Positions 18,783 to 26,664 of a stretch of DNA of 64,000 bases are shown here, piece by piece; position 1 is the first letter of the stretch, and each line of letters starts with the position of its first letter. The DNA comes from Thermoflexus sp. (lineage in GTDB: Bacteria; Chloroflexota; Anaerolineae; Thermoflexales; Thermoflexaceae). Where the stretch lies: NCBI RefSeq assembly GCF_034432235.1, contig NZ_DAOUCJ010000031.1:49754-113753 (forward strand), read 5' to 3'. The notes beneath the pieces are model-generated. The model saw only the letters and a program-made list of their open reading frames with translations, was not told the DNA's origin and ran no database searches. The translations under genes and the position numbers were made by a program.

Positions 18783-18829
18783 CCGTGTCCTCCGCATGTC
18801 GCGCGCCTGTATTGCGATGAGGTTTTGAT

Positions 18830-19591
18830 TCAGGGAAGGCGCACCGGGATCCCGCGTTCCGCCAGGTAAGCCTTCACTTCTGAGATGCGCAGCTGCCGGA
18901 AATGGAAAACCGAAGCGGCCAGAGCGGCGTCCGCTTTCCCCACCGTGAACACCTCATAAAAGTGCTCGAGGGCGCCGGCCCCGCCCGAGGCGATCACCGG
19001 GACGCCCACAGCTTCCGCCACGGTCCGGGTGAGCTCCAGATCATAGCCCTCCTGGGTGCCATCGGCATCGATGCTGGTGAGCAGGATCTCCCCCGCCCCG
19101 CGCCGTTCCGCCTCCTGGGCCCATGCCACGGCATCCAGGCCCGTCGGCGTGCGCCCCCCGTGGATGTAAACCTCCCACCGGGACGGCCCGACCCGTTTGG
19201 CGTCGATGGCCACGACCACGCACTGGGAGCCGAAGCGCCGCGCCGCCTCGGTGATCAGCTCGGGCTGGCGGACCGCCGCCGTGTTGATGCTGACCTTATC
19301 CGCCCCCGCCCGCAACAGAGCCCGAAAGTCCTCGACGGTCCGAATCCCCCCGCCGACTGTGAACGGGATGGAGAGAACCTCCGCCACGCGTCGGACCACA
19401 TCGAGCAGGATGGCGCGATCCTCATAGGATGCGGTGATGTCCAGGAAGACCAGCTCATCGGCCCCTTCCTCCTCATACACGCGGGCATGCTCGACGGGAT
19501 CCCCCGCATCCCGCAGATCAACGAACCGCACCCCTTTCACCACCCGCCCGGCGTGGATGTCCAGACAGGGAATGATCCGCTTCGCCAGCAT
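18830..19591 (-). CDS. hisF: Imidazole glycerol phosphate synthase cyclase subunit
   Basis: ATG 19591 gives MLAKRIIPCLDIHAGRVVKG, the conserved HisF N-terminus with catalytic Asp11; 253 residues. The second catalytic aspartate is in VVAIDAKR. Phosphate-binding loops are VGGGIRTVEDF and ASGGAGALEHF. HisF makes the imidazole ring of IGP and AICAR using ammonia from HisH, encoded upstream in the same cluster. The genomic partner HisA is also present. No anomaly seen apart from the toxin-antitoxin remnant separating it from hisA. Confidence 0.97.
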   Translation of the reverse strand: MLAKRIIPCLDIHAGRVVKGVRFVDLRDAGDPVEHARVYEEEGADELVFLDITASYEDRAILLDVVRRVAEVLSIPFTVGGGIRTVEDFRALLRAGADKVSINTAAVRQPELITEAARRFGSQCVVVAIDAKRVGPSRWEVYIHGGRTPTGLDAVAWAQEAERRGAGEILLTSIDADGTQEGYDLELTRTVAEAVGVPVIASGGAGALEHFYEVFTVGKADAALAASVFHFRQLRISEVKAYLAERGIPVRLP

Positions 19592-19641
19592 GGTTGGAGC
19601 TTTCCCTTTCCCGCGGTCCTCTGAGTTGCATGAAGGGTTTC

Positions 19642-19849
19642 TCAATCCGGGGTGGGCTTCCGCTGGAGCCACGCCAGCAGCCGGCGCACCATCTCCCTCA
19701 GCGCGCCGGCTTCCTCCCGGGCCATCCGATAACCCTGGGCAGGTGTGACCTCTCGATACTCATGAATCATCTGTGTAGGCCTCGAGCTTCTCCAGACGTT
19801 CCAGAATCTCAGCGCTCAGCCGGGCCACTCGCTCGGGATCGGGTTTCAC
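19642..19849 (-). pseudogene. Internally deleted HEPN (DUF86-like) toxin remnant
   Basis: GTG 19849 overlaps the stop of the MNT gene (GTGA) and reads PDPERVARLSAEILERLEKL, the start of HEPN/DUF86 proteins. The frame stops at TGA 19762-19760 after about 29 codons. In another frame, 19770-19642 reads MIHEYREVTPAQGYRMAREE and then REMVRRLLAWL, which resembles the HEPN C-terminus around the R-x4-6-H motif (usually RN..(V/I)HEY). The middle ~70 residues of a normal ~135-residue HEPN protein, including the Arg, are gone. I read this as a toxin inactivated by an internal deletion and frameshift. Confidence 0.65.
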
Positions 19850-20256
19850 GGCAGCAGCTCCCTGAGGAACTGGGAAACGTAGGGCTCCCAGTGCATCCAC
19901 TCCCACCCGGTTCGTTCGATGAGATCGGTGAAGCGCTCCGGGTCCCGGAGGATCAGCGGGCGGCCGTTCAGGATCTGAACCTGCAGCCCCAGGGGCGCGC
20001 GCTCGAACACCACCACATCCACCGGGTAACCCAGGGCGACCGTCCACTCCGCTGCTCGGTCCAGCTCGTAACGCTCCGGGTCCACCCCAGGCGCCAGCCC
20101 AAGACCCACGTCGATATCCGCGAAGGGCAGGTCCATCTCCAGGAAGGATCCAAAGAGGGTGGCGAATTGGATATCCGCGTCCGCCTCCATCAGCGCCTGC
20201 AGCTGTTCGATCAGGCGCTCTCGCTCATCCGGCGGAAGGAAAAGGCGCGGCCGCAT
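19846..20256 (-). CDS. MNT-type nucleotidyltransferase (MntA-like antitoxin)
   Basis: ATG 20256 has AAGGAG 7 bases upstream; 136 residues. The polymerase-beta-like core shows FATLFGSFLEMDLPFADIDV: GSF followed by a D-x-D pair, the metal/ATP site of minimal nucleotidyltransferases. YPVDVVVFERAPLGL supplies the third acidic strand. In HEPN-MNT modules this enzyme AMPylates and silences the HEPN RNase toxin (known for MntA/HepT). Its first 32 bases overlap the end of hisA and its stop overlaps the HEPN remnant start. With the toxin broken, this copy may be drifting or may have another target; the GS-D-D motif still looks intact. Confidence 0.85.
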   Translation of the reverse strand: MRPRLFLPPDERERLIEQLQALMEADADIQFATLFGSFLEMDLPFADIDVGLGLAPGVDPERYELDRAAEWTVALGYPVDVVVFERAPLGLQVQILNGRPLILRDPERFTDLIERTGWEWMHWEPYVSQFLRELLP

Positions 20257-21001
20257 GGTTCTCTCCTTCCAGATCCCGCAAGCGGGCGATCGCCTCTCGC
20301 AGGGTGAAATACCCCTCATGGAGCGCCCGTCCGAGGATCAGCCCGGCCAGGCCCGGGAAAGCCCGCCGTCCGGCTTCCTCGATGTGGGAAAGAGCCCCGA
20401 TCCCTCCGGAGACGAGAACCTGGACGCCCGCGGCCCGGGCGACCCGGGCGGCCCCTTCCAGATCCGGGCCGGCCAGGGTTCCATCCCGCATCACGTTGGT
20501 GTAAAGGGCCCAGCGCACACCCCGGGCGGCCCATTCCCGAGCGAAGGCGATCGGGTCTCCGGCCTTTTCCCGCCAGCCGGCCACGGTGAGCTGTCCCTCC
20601 CGAACCTCCACCGCCAGGACCAGCCGGTCTGGCCCGAAGCGGGCCAGCGCCGCCTCCAGCGCGGCCGGATTCCGCACGGCCATCGTCCCGACCACAGCGC
20701 GCTGAACGCCCAGCTCGAAGGCGCGCTCCAGGTCTTCCAGCGTGCGCAGCCCGCCTCCCAGCTGCACCATGAGCGGCGTTTCGCGGACCAGCCGGGCGAT
20801 CCATGTCATGCGGGTTCCCTCCGTTCCGAAGGCGCCATCCAGGTGGACCACGTGGAGCCAGCGGGCCCCTTCCTCCGCCCATCGGAGAGCCTGCTCGACC
20901 GGATCCGTGGCATACACGATGCGGCGCCGGGGATCGCCCTGGATCAGCCGGACGACCTGGCCCTGGAGGAGATCAATGGAAGGGATCAGCTCGATCTTCA
21001 T
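20225..21001 (-). CDS. hisA: ProFAR isomerase with an unusual Glu at the second catalytic acid
   Basis: ATG 21001 gives MKIELIPSIDLLQGQVVRL with the first catalytic Asp; 258 residues, a TIM barrel. Phosphate loops are LGGGLRTLEDLE and VSGGIGALSHIEE. TNVMRDGTLAGPDL matches the family TDI.RDGT. segment. At the second catalytic position the family usually has (G/S)LD.R.G, but here it is AVEVREGQ, a Glu for Asp. This is conservative but at the active site. HisA converts ProFAR to PRFAR, the substrate of HisHF. Downstream it overlaps the MNT gene; upstream hisH is 132 bases away. Confidence 0.93.
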   Translation of the reverse strand: MKIELIPSIDLLQGQVVRLIQGDPRRRIVYATDPVEQALRWAEEGARWLHVVHLDGAFGTEGTRMTWIARLVRETPLMVQLGGGLRTLEDLERAFELGVQRAVVGTMAVRNPAALEAALARFGPDRLVLAVEVREGQLTVAGWREKAGDPIAFAREWAARGVRWALYTNVMRDGTLAGPDLEGAARVARAAGVQVLVSGGIGALSHIEEAGRRAFPGLAGLILGRALHEGYFTLREAIARLRDLEGENHAAAPFPSAG

Positions 21002-21133
21002 AAGCTCGGATACGTCCAAAAGTGGGAACAGGGATTACGCCGCTGGCTCTGGATCTGGGGGCTGGGCGGGCCGTCGGAAGCGACCGACCCAGCCTGAGGG
21101 CGATTTTCTCCCAGGCCAAGGTGAGTTGGCCCC

Positions 21134-21742
21134 TCAAAGCCTCAGGAAGTTCCGCAGGATCTGTTCGCCTGCGCGATGGCTTTTCTCCGGGTGGAACTGC
21201 ACCCCCATCACGGGCCCCCGGGCGACCATCGAGGCGTAGCGGATCCCATAAACGGTCGTGGCGATCACATCCGCCGGATCCTCCGGCTCGCAGTAATAGC
21301 CGTGAACGAAATACACGTAAGCGCCGTGAGGCACACGGTGGAGCAGGGGATGGCTCCCCGCGTGCTCCAGGCGGTTCCAGCCGATCTGGGGCACTTTGCC
21401 GGCCTCCGGGGGAAAACGGCGCACCCGGCCGCGCAGCAATCCCAGACCCCTGTGGTAGCCCATCTCCTCGCTTTCCTCAAAGAGCAGCTGCATCCCCAGG
21501 CAGATGCCCAGCAAGGGGATCCCGCTGGCGACTGCTTGCTTCAGCGGCTCGACCCACCCGCGCGCCGTCAGCCCGGCCATTCCATCCCCGAAGGCGCCCA
21601 CTCCGGGCAGCACGATCTTCTCCGCCCAGTCCAGGTCCTCCGGGCGCTCGCTGAGGCGCACCTCCGCCCCCAGCCGCCGGAACGCCCGGACCACGTTTCC
21701 CAGGTTCCCGATCCCATAATCGATCACCAGCACCCGTGGCAT
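21134..21742 (-). CDS. hisH: Imidazole glycerol phosphate synthase glutamine amidotransferase subunit
   Basis: ATG 21742 with GGAG 5 bases upstream; 202 residues. Class I amidotransferase: oxyanion region LPGVGAFGDGM, nucleophile GICLGMQLLFEES, and the His-Glu pair in GVQFHPEKSH. It supplies ammonia to HisF. First gene of the minus-strand his cluster; hisG, hisC and hisB are not in the window. A minus-strand TATAAT at 21942-21937 could start a ~190-base leader; I found no T-box or His-codon leader peptide in it. Confidence 0.97.
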   Translation of the reverse strand: MPRVLVIDYGIGNLGNVVRAFRRLGAEVRLSERPEDLDWAEKIVLPGVGAFGDGMAGLTARGWVEPLKQAVASGIPLLGICLGMQLLFEESEEMGYHRGLGLLRGRVRRFPPEAGKVPQIGWNRLEHAGSHPLLHRVPHGAYVYFVHGYYCEPEDPADVIATTVYGIRYASMVARGPVMGVQFHPEKSHRAGEQILRNFLRL

Positions 21743-22007
21743 GCGCGCTCCAGCCGGATCGTTTCCCCCTATTTTAGCGCAACCGATTGTTCACTCCCCA
21801 TTGTGGGTGCATGACGAAGCATAAGTCGGGGGGCGACAGAGCCCTTCTCCTGGATCTTCAAGCCATGGGTGGGGAATTACGGTTTGGGAATCAGGCGAGA
21901 GATGGGTGAGAGAGCCCATCCCTTGCTGGGAGGAGGATTATATTCGTGCCCTCATTTGTAGCTGCCCCTGCTGCTTGGATCAGACCTCCGATGGGCCAGA
22001 CCTTATC

Positions 22008-22997
22008 TCACCGGCTCTCCGACGCCCGTTCGACGACCTGCCGCGCTGCCTGCAGGTTGACCTCTGGCGCGTGGATCGGAACGACGCAGCCGGTGCCCAG
22101 GATGAACCGCCGCCCGCCGGTCCGGGCGATGGCCTCCCGGGCTTCCGCCTCCACGTCCTGAGGGGTCCCCAGCACCAGGGTCTGGATCCGGGAGAGCCCT
22201 CCCAGCACAGCCCCCCGCACTTTCTCCTTTCCCTCCTCCAGCGCGGGCGGCGTCTCCCGATCGTGCCAGTTCCAGACGGCAACCGGGTAATCCACGAAAA
22301 GATCGAACATCACCGCCTCCCCATGGAGGTGGAGGATGTTCAGCCAGGCGTCGATCGCCACCTCCAGGATCGCCAGATCATAGGGGCGACCGAAGGCCCG
22401 ATATTCCTCCGGGGAAAGCAGGAGGTAAGAGGCATGCTGGACCGCGTAGAAGATCCCGTCCACCCCGAGTTCCAGGGCCGCGCGGATGAAACGGCGGGTG
22501 CTTTCCGTGATGGTCCGGAGACCCATCTCGAGCGCTTCGGGGTGACGTCTCAGATGCAGCAGCAGTCGCTCGGGACCTGCCAGGTTCTTCGCCTGGGCCA
22601 GGGGGCTGAACACGGTCACCACAACAGGAACCTCCGGGAGCGCCTGACGGATCCGCGCCACCGCTTCGAGATGTTCCCGCAGGGCTCCCCGCGTGGGATC
22701 AAGGACCGGCAGGGCGGCCCAATCCCGGGGTTCCTGCACCGGATGCCGGATGTAGCGCCGGGTCCCTTCGGTATCGCCCTCCCAGCGGTCCTCGACCCCC
22801 CAATCCCGGACGCAATAACTGGAGGCCGGGGTGATCTTCACGAAATCGAAGTCGAAGCGGCGCTGGAATCCGATCACCGCCTCGGCGAAGGCGCTCGGAT
22901 CCTGATCCGCGACCGGGAAGTGCCGCCACAGGGCCACCGGCGGGCGATCCACCGCATCGCCCTGAATGGCGGCTTGAAGCCGCTCACGCTTCTCCAT
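22008..22997 (-). CDS. Uroporphyrinogen decarboxylase-family protein (not HemE)
   Basis: ATG 22997 has GAGG 6 bases upstream and overlaps the TPR gene by 14 bases. The 329-residue protein starts MEKRERLQAAIQGDAVDRPP and continues VALWRHFPVADQD, as in the URO-D superfamily. Other supporting segments are DFDFVKITPASSYCVRDWG, LHLHGEAVMFDLF and RFILGTGCVVPIHAPEVNL. It lacks the N-terminal PVW.MRQAGRYLP motif of HemE, so it belongs with the MtaA/CmuA-like and uncharacterised URO-D proteins that often act on methyl groups or cobamides. Substrate unknown. It shares an operon with the small TPR gene. Confidence 0.88.
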   Translation of the reverse strand: MEKRERLQAAIQGDAVDRPPVALWRHFPVADQDPSAFAEAVIGFQRRFDFDFVKITPASSYCVRDWGVEDRWEGDTEGTRRYIRHPVQEPRDWAALPVLDPTRGALREHLEAVARIRQALPEVPVVVTVFSPLAQAKNLAGPERLLLHLRRHPEALEMGLRTITESTRRFIRAALELGVDGIFYAVQHASYLLLSPEEYRAFGRPYDLAILEVAIDAWLNILHLHGEAVMFDLFVDYPVAVWNWHDRETPPALEEGKEKVRGAVLGGLSRIQTLVLGTPQDVEAEAREAIARTGGRRFILGTGCVVPIHAPEVNLQAARQVVERASESR

Positions 22998-23283
22998 CGG
23001 AGCCTCGCAGGGTTTCCAGATGAGCCTGGGCAAGCCGGGAGAGGATTTGAGCTTTGGCCCGATCGTCCAGGGTGGGGGCCAGTTCGATCACCTTCTCGAA
23101 AGCCTGGATGGCCTGCTCCTTTTCTCCCTTCGCTTTGCAGGAGAGGCCAAGCCCGTAATAAGCGTCTACCGCATCCTCATCCATTTCAATGGCCTTGCGA
23201 AACTGCTCGATTGCCTGATCGTATTGCTTCTTCGCGTGGAACTCCCATCCGAGGTCGATATAAGTCCCCACATGCTCCGGCAT
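22984..23283 (-). CDS. Small tetratricopeptide-repeat protein
   Basis: ATG 23283, preceded by GGGGGAAG 8 bases upstream; 99 residues. It holds two and a half TPR units: residues ~8-40 (LGWEFHAKKQYDQAIEQFRK, A.E.D), ~41-74 (AYYGLGLSCKAKGEKEQAIQ, AFEKVIEL.P), and a closing helix (QILSRLAQAHLETL). No signal peptide, so probably cytoplasmic. TPRs serve protein-protein contacts; the partner is unknown, but its stop overlaps the start of the URO-D-like gene, so the two products may act together. Confidence 0.88.
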   Translation of the reverse strand: MPEHVGTYIDLGWEFHAKKQYDQAIEQFRKAIEMDEDAVDAYYGLGLSCKAKGEKEQAIQAFEKVIELAPTLDDRAKAQILSRLAQAHLETLRGSDGEA

Positions 23284-23401
23284 GGGCGCTTCCCCCTTTT
23301 TGCATCTCGTTTTCCAGGCGAAGGGTGCATCGGCCGGAGGATCGGGAGCCGACGCCTGCATCCTTTCTGGGATCCAAACGTCTGGAGGGAGTCTCCTTGA
23401 G

Positions 23402-23407
23402 ATTATA
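23402..23407 (-). promoter_or_regulatory. Candidate -10 element upstream of the TPR/URO-D operon
   Basis: TATAAT on the minus strand (23407-23402), about 119 bases before the TPR start. No good -35 hexamer at 16-18 bases was found, so this is a half-site call. Confidence 0.4.
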
Positions 23408-23550
23408 TCGCATGTGGGGGGTATTCTGTTGAACCTCAGATTCAAGGCCGGGATTTTCCCTCCTTCGAGGATGCCATGCGTTCCAGTTTCATCGTTGGGT
23501 CCTGTCCAGATCCTGTCCGGTGATGCAAAATTAAAAAGGAGGAGGAAGAG

Positions 23551-24231
23551 ATGGGGCAGAAAGGCCCGCTGCGCTGGCGGGGCGGTCATGGGTGGCTGGT
23601 GCTGTGTGGAGGAGAGGAAGCCGAAGAGGTGCACCGGATGGCGATGGCCCGGAGCGCCCCTGAAGGCCTGGTGGTGGTGGTCATGGCCGCCGCCGAGGAT
23701 CCGGGGCGCGCTCAGCGATATGAACGGCAGTATCGAGAATGGGGGAGCCCTCCATGCCGGGTGCTCACCCTTCGCTCTCGAGAGGAAGCCTTCCAGACCG
23801 CCCATGCCCGCCTGCTCCTGGATGCCCGTCTGATCCTGATCGCCGATGGGGATGTGCGACGCCTGCTGGAAACTTTCTTCGACACGCCCGCCCTTCAGGC
23901 GATGATCACCGCCTATCATTCCGGCGCGGTGGTGCTGGGGATCGGGGCGGGGGCCGAGGCCATGGGAACCTGGGTGCTGCGCTCCGGATGGCAGGAAACG
24001 CTGGGCGCCTGGGGATGGTTGCCAGGCGCTTTCATCGTGAGCCACTACACGCCGGAGGCCGCGCGGGCTCTTCAGGCGGCCCTTCACCGGCGACCCTTCG
24101 CTTACGGGATCGGACTGGCGGAGGGAGCGGCCCTCGCCCTCGGCCCGGGCGATCGGATCGAGCGCTGGGGGGAGGGAGAGATCACCGTGATCTTCGGAGC
24201 CCGCTGGCTGGATCGCGAGGAGGCTCGATGA
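23551..24231 (+). CDS. Peptidase S51/cyanophycinase-like protein lacking the catalytic serine
   Basis: ATG 23551 follows a strong GGAGGAGG; 226 residues. The fold signatures fit the S51/cyanophycinase family: GWLVLCGGEE near the N-terminus, RQYREWG, LETFFDTPALQAMITAYHSG, and FAYGIGLAEGAALAL near the C-terminus. The nucleophile motif is normally G(T/S)SAGA; here it is GIGAGAEAMG, so glycine replaces serine. The usual D.HF motif is also changed (IVSHYTPEAARAL). It is therefore probably not a peptidase and may bind a ligand instead. Its stop overlaps the start of the BtuF-like gene (ATGA), so the two are expressed together. Confidence 0.75.
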   Translation: MGQKGPLRWRGGHGWLVLCGGEEAEEVHRMAMARSAPEGLVVVVMAAAEDPGRAQRYERQYREWGSPPCRVLTLRSREEAFQTAHARLLLDARLILIADGDVRRLLETFFDTPALQAMITAYHSGAVVLGIGAGAEAMGTWVLRSGWQETLGAWGWLPGAFIVSHYTPEAARALQAALHRRPFAYGIGLAEGAALALGPGDRIERWGEGEITVIFGARWLDREEAR

Positions 24232-25139
24232 GGTCCGAAATCAAGGCCCCTCTCTGGGATCTGGGAGGCCGCCCGTTTCGACCGGAACGCCCCCCACGCC
24301 GGATTGTCTCCCTGGTGCCCAGTTTGACGGAGACCCTGTTCGATCTGGGGCTGGGGGATCGGGTGGTGGGGCGGACGGACTACTGTATCCATCCGGCGGA
24401 GGCGCGATCGGTTCCCTCAGTGGGGGGGACGAAGAACCCGGATCTCGACCGGATCCTTGCGCTGCGACCGGACGTGGTGTTCGTCAATGTGGAAGAGAAC
24501 CGGGAGGCGGACGCGCGGGCCCTGGCGGCCCGGGGAATCCCGGTGGCGGTGTCTTTCCCCCGTTCCGTGGTGGAAGCCCTCGACCTCGTCCGGCATCTAA
24601 CGGCGCTCTTCGGGATCCACCGTCCCCCGGTGCTCGAGGAGCTGGAGACCTTGTGGGTGGCCTGCCAGCGGATGAACCCCGAGCGGCGCCCGCGGGTGTT
24701 CTGCCCCATCTGGAAGGATCCCTGGATGACCTTCAACGCCGAGACATACGCCCACGACGTGCTGACCCGGTGCGGGGGCGATAACGTCTTCGCGAGCCGC
24801 CGTCGGCGGTATCCGCTGGCTGCGGATCTGAACCCCGGGATACCCGCTCGACCGGCTGCGCGGGATGACCGATACCCGCGCCTTTCGGAAGAGGAAATCC
24901 GGCGCGCAGCTCCCGAGCTGATCCTGCTCCCCAGCGAGCCGTATCCCTTCCGGCCGGAGGATGCGGAAACGGTCCGGGCATGCTTCGCGGATACGCCAGC
25001 AGGGCGGACCGGCCGCGTGCGCTGGATCGACGGGAGCCTGCTGTTCTGGCATGGAACCCGCCTGCGGCACGCCCTGCGGATCCTGCCTCCGATCCTTCAG
25101 GGTGCCTTCGCCTCCGAGGACCGCTCATCGCTCTGGTAG
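24228..25139 (+). CDS. BtuF-like helical-backbone metal receptor without signal peptide
   Basis: ATG 24228 overlaps the preceding stop (ATGA); 303 residues. It matches the cobalamin/siderophore binding proteins: RIVSLVPSLTETLFDLGLGD, VVGRTDYCIHP, GGTKNPDLDRILALRPDVVF, and RCGGDNVFASR. These proteins normally carry a signal peptide or lipobox, but this one starts MRSEIKAPLWDLGGRPF with no hydrophobic stretch, so it should stay in the cytoplasm unless the start is wrong. No permease or ATPase partner lies next to it. Function could be cytoplasmic metal or corrinoid binding; this is inference. Confidence 0.85.
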   Translation: MRSEIKAPLWDLGGRPFRPERPPRRIVSLVPSLTETLFDLGLGDRVVGRTDYCIHPAEARSVPSVGGTKNPDLDRILALRPDVVFVNVEENREADARALAARGIPVAVSFPRSVVEALDLVRHLTALFGIHRPPVLEELETLWVACQRMNPERRPRVFCPIWKDPWMTFNAETYAHDVLTRCGGDNVFASRRRRYPLAADLNPGIPARPAARDDRYPRLSEEEIRRAAPELILLPSEPYPFRPEDAETVRACFADTPAGRTGRVRWIDGSLLFWHGTRLRHALRILPPILQGAFASEDRSSLW

Positions 25140-25208
25140 GGAACGCGTCTCCGTGGAGACCGGGCTCTTTGCCTAACTCCTGCATTGAGCCATTAAGGTG
25201 TGAATGAA

Positions 25209-25775
25209 ATGAAACGACGTCTCATCGTGGGGATCAGTGGGGCCAGCGGAGTCATTTACGGGATCCGGCTGCTGGAAGTCCTGCGCCCGAACCCGGAGAT
25301 CGAGACCCACCTGATCCTCAGCCCGGCGGCCCGCATGACCATTGTCCAGGAGACCGATTACACGGTCCGCCAGGTGATCGAGCTGGCGGATGTCGTTCAC
25401 GCCTTTCACGACATCGGGGCGGCCATCGCCTCCGGATCCTTCCGGACGATGGGGATGGTGATCATCCCATGCTCGATCAAGACGCTGGGGGCGATCGTTA
25501 GTGGCTACACTTCGGATCTGATGAGCCGGGCGGCGGATGTGACCTTAAAAGAGGGGCGGCCGCTGGTGCTGGTGGTGCGGGAAACCCCTCTCCATATCGG
25601 CCATCTGGATCTGATGCGGAGGGCGGCGCGGATGGGAGCGATCATCATGCCGCCGGTTCCGGCTTTCTATGGCCGCCCCCGCACGATCCAGGACCTCATC
25701 GATCAAACGGTGGGGCGGGTGCTCCTGCGCCTGGGGATTGAGAACGATCTTTACGCGCGATGGAAGGAGGATTGA
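25209..25775 (+). CDS. ubiX: Flavin prenyltransferase UbiX/Pad1
   Basis: ATG 25209 with AAGGTG about 8 bases upstream is preferred to GTG 25200; 188 residues. Signature MKRRLIVGISGASGVIYGIRL begins the FMN-binding Rossmann-like fold. IASGSFRTMGMVIIPCS, and RPLVLVVRETPLHIGHL with the conserved Arg, are typical. UbiX joins a dimethylallyl group to FMN to make prenyl-FMN for UbiD-type decarboxylases. No ubiD is visible here. It is followed 6 bases later by the GT2 gene. Confidence 0.93.
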   Translation: MKRRLIVGISGASGVIYGIRLLEVLRPNPEIETHLILSPAARMTIVQETDYTVRQVIELADVVHAFHDIGAAIASGSFRTMGMVIIPCSIKTLGAIVSGYTSDLMSRAADVTLKEGRPLVLVVRETPLHIGHLDLMRRAARMGAIIMPPVPAFYGRPRTIQDLIDQTVGRVLLRLGIENDLYARWKED

Positions 25776-25781
25776 GAAGCG

Positions 25782-26519
25782 ATGACGAGAACCATGGTGG
25801 TGGTTCCCACTTACAACGAAGCCGACAATCTGCCCCGCCTGGTGGAGGCGTTGCTCGGGCTGAACCTGCCGGATTTGCAGATCATGGTGGTGGATGATCG
25901 GTCCCCCGATGGGACGGGCGAGGTCGCGGAGGCCCTGGCCCGGGCCCACCCGGGCCGCCTGATGGTGGTGCACCGCGAGGGCCCGCGGGGCCTGGGCCCC
26001 GCCTATCTGGAGGGTTTCCGGCGCGCCTTGCAGATCGGCGCGGAAGCGATCGTCCAGATGGATGCGGATCTTTCCCATCCTCCCTCGGCGATCCCCCGGA
26101 TGCTGGAGCGGATGGCCGATTATCATGTGGTGGTGGGGTCCCGTTATGCGCCGGGAGGACGGGTGGATCCCCGCTGGGGGCCTGGGCGCTACTGGCTGAG
26201 CCGCTGGGGAAACTTCTACGCGCGTGCCATCCTGGGGCTTCAGGTCCGGGATGCAACGGCCGGTTTCAAATGCTGGCGCTGGGATGCCCTGGCGCGTATG
26301 CCCCTGGATCGGGTGCGATCCACTGGCTATATCTTCCAGGTGGAGATGGCCTACATCGCGCAGCGGCTGGGCTATCGGGTGTGCGAGATCCCGATTTTCT
26401 TCGAGGATCGACGGGTGGGGCGTTCGAAGATGAACTGGCGGATTAAAATCGAGGCGGCCCTGCGGGTCTGGGAGCTCCGCTGGCGTTATCGGGACCTGAA
26501 GCCGATCTCCCTGGGTTGA
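25782..26519 (+). CDS. Polyprenol-phosphate mannosyltransferase (Dpm1-like GT2)
   Basis: ATG 25782; 245 residues, a single GT-A catalytic domain without C-terminal membrane helices. Motifs: VVVPTYNEADNLPRLVEALL, VVDDRSPDGTGEVAE (nucleotide-sugar aspartates), IVQMDADLSHPP (the D-x-D metal site), VVGSRYAPGGRVD and FFEDRRVGRSKM. These are characteristic of dolichyl/polyprenyl-phosphate mannose synthases, which move mannose from GDP-mannose to a polyprenyl phosphate on the cytoplasmic face. That lipid-linked sugar is the expected donor type for the GT39 proteins at 5-14.5 kb and 59.4-61.4 kb (inference). Confidence 0.93.
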   Translation: MTRTMVVVPTYNEADNLPRLVEALLGLNLPDLQIMVVDDRSPDGTGEVAEALARAHPGRLMVVHREGPRGLGPAYLEGFRRALQIGAEAIVQMDADLSHPPSAIPRMLERMADYHVVVGSRYAPGGRVDPRWGPGRYWLSRWGNFYARAILGLQVRDATAGFKCWRWDALARMPLDRVRSTGYIFQVEMAYIAQRLGYRVCEIPIFFEDRRVGRSKMNWRIKIEAALRVWELRWRYRDLKPISLG

Positions 26520-26664
26520 AACCCGCACAGCGGGTGTCGCTGGCCTCCCTGTGACGGCTTCTGGAAATCGGGCGGGATGCCCTTGGGTGTTGCCCATTCC
26601 CTGAAACCCGCTGCGCGTCGCCGCTGGCGTTCCCCTTGATCGATCTCTGAAACCTAGAAAGGCC

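Noticed and set aside
21743..21950. T-box or histidine attenuator before hisH
   Set aside because: No T-box AGGGTGGNACCGCG-like sequence and no run of His codons; only a short GATGGG/CCCATC hairpin.
22008..22997. HemE (true uroporphyrinogen decarboxylase)
   Set aside because: The N-terminal PVW.MRQAGRYLP substrate motif is absent; only the superfamily fold is supported.
26520..26640. Two similar phrases (tgaaacccgc...cgctggc) after the GT2 gene
   Set aside because: Only short, imperfect similarity; not enough to call a repeat or a remnant gene.
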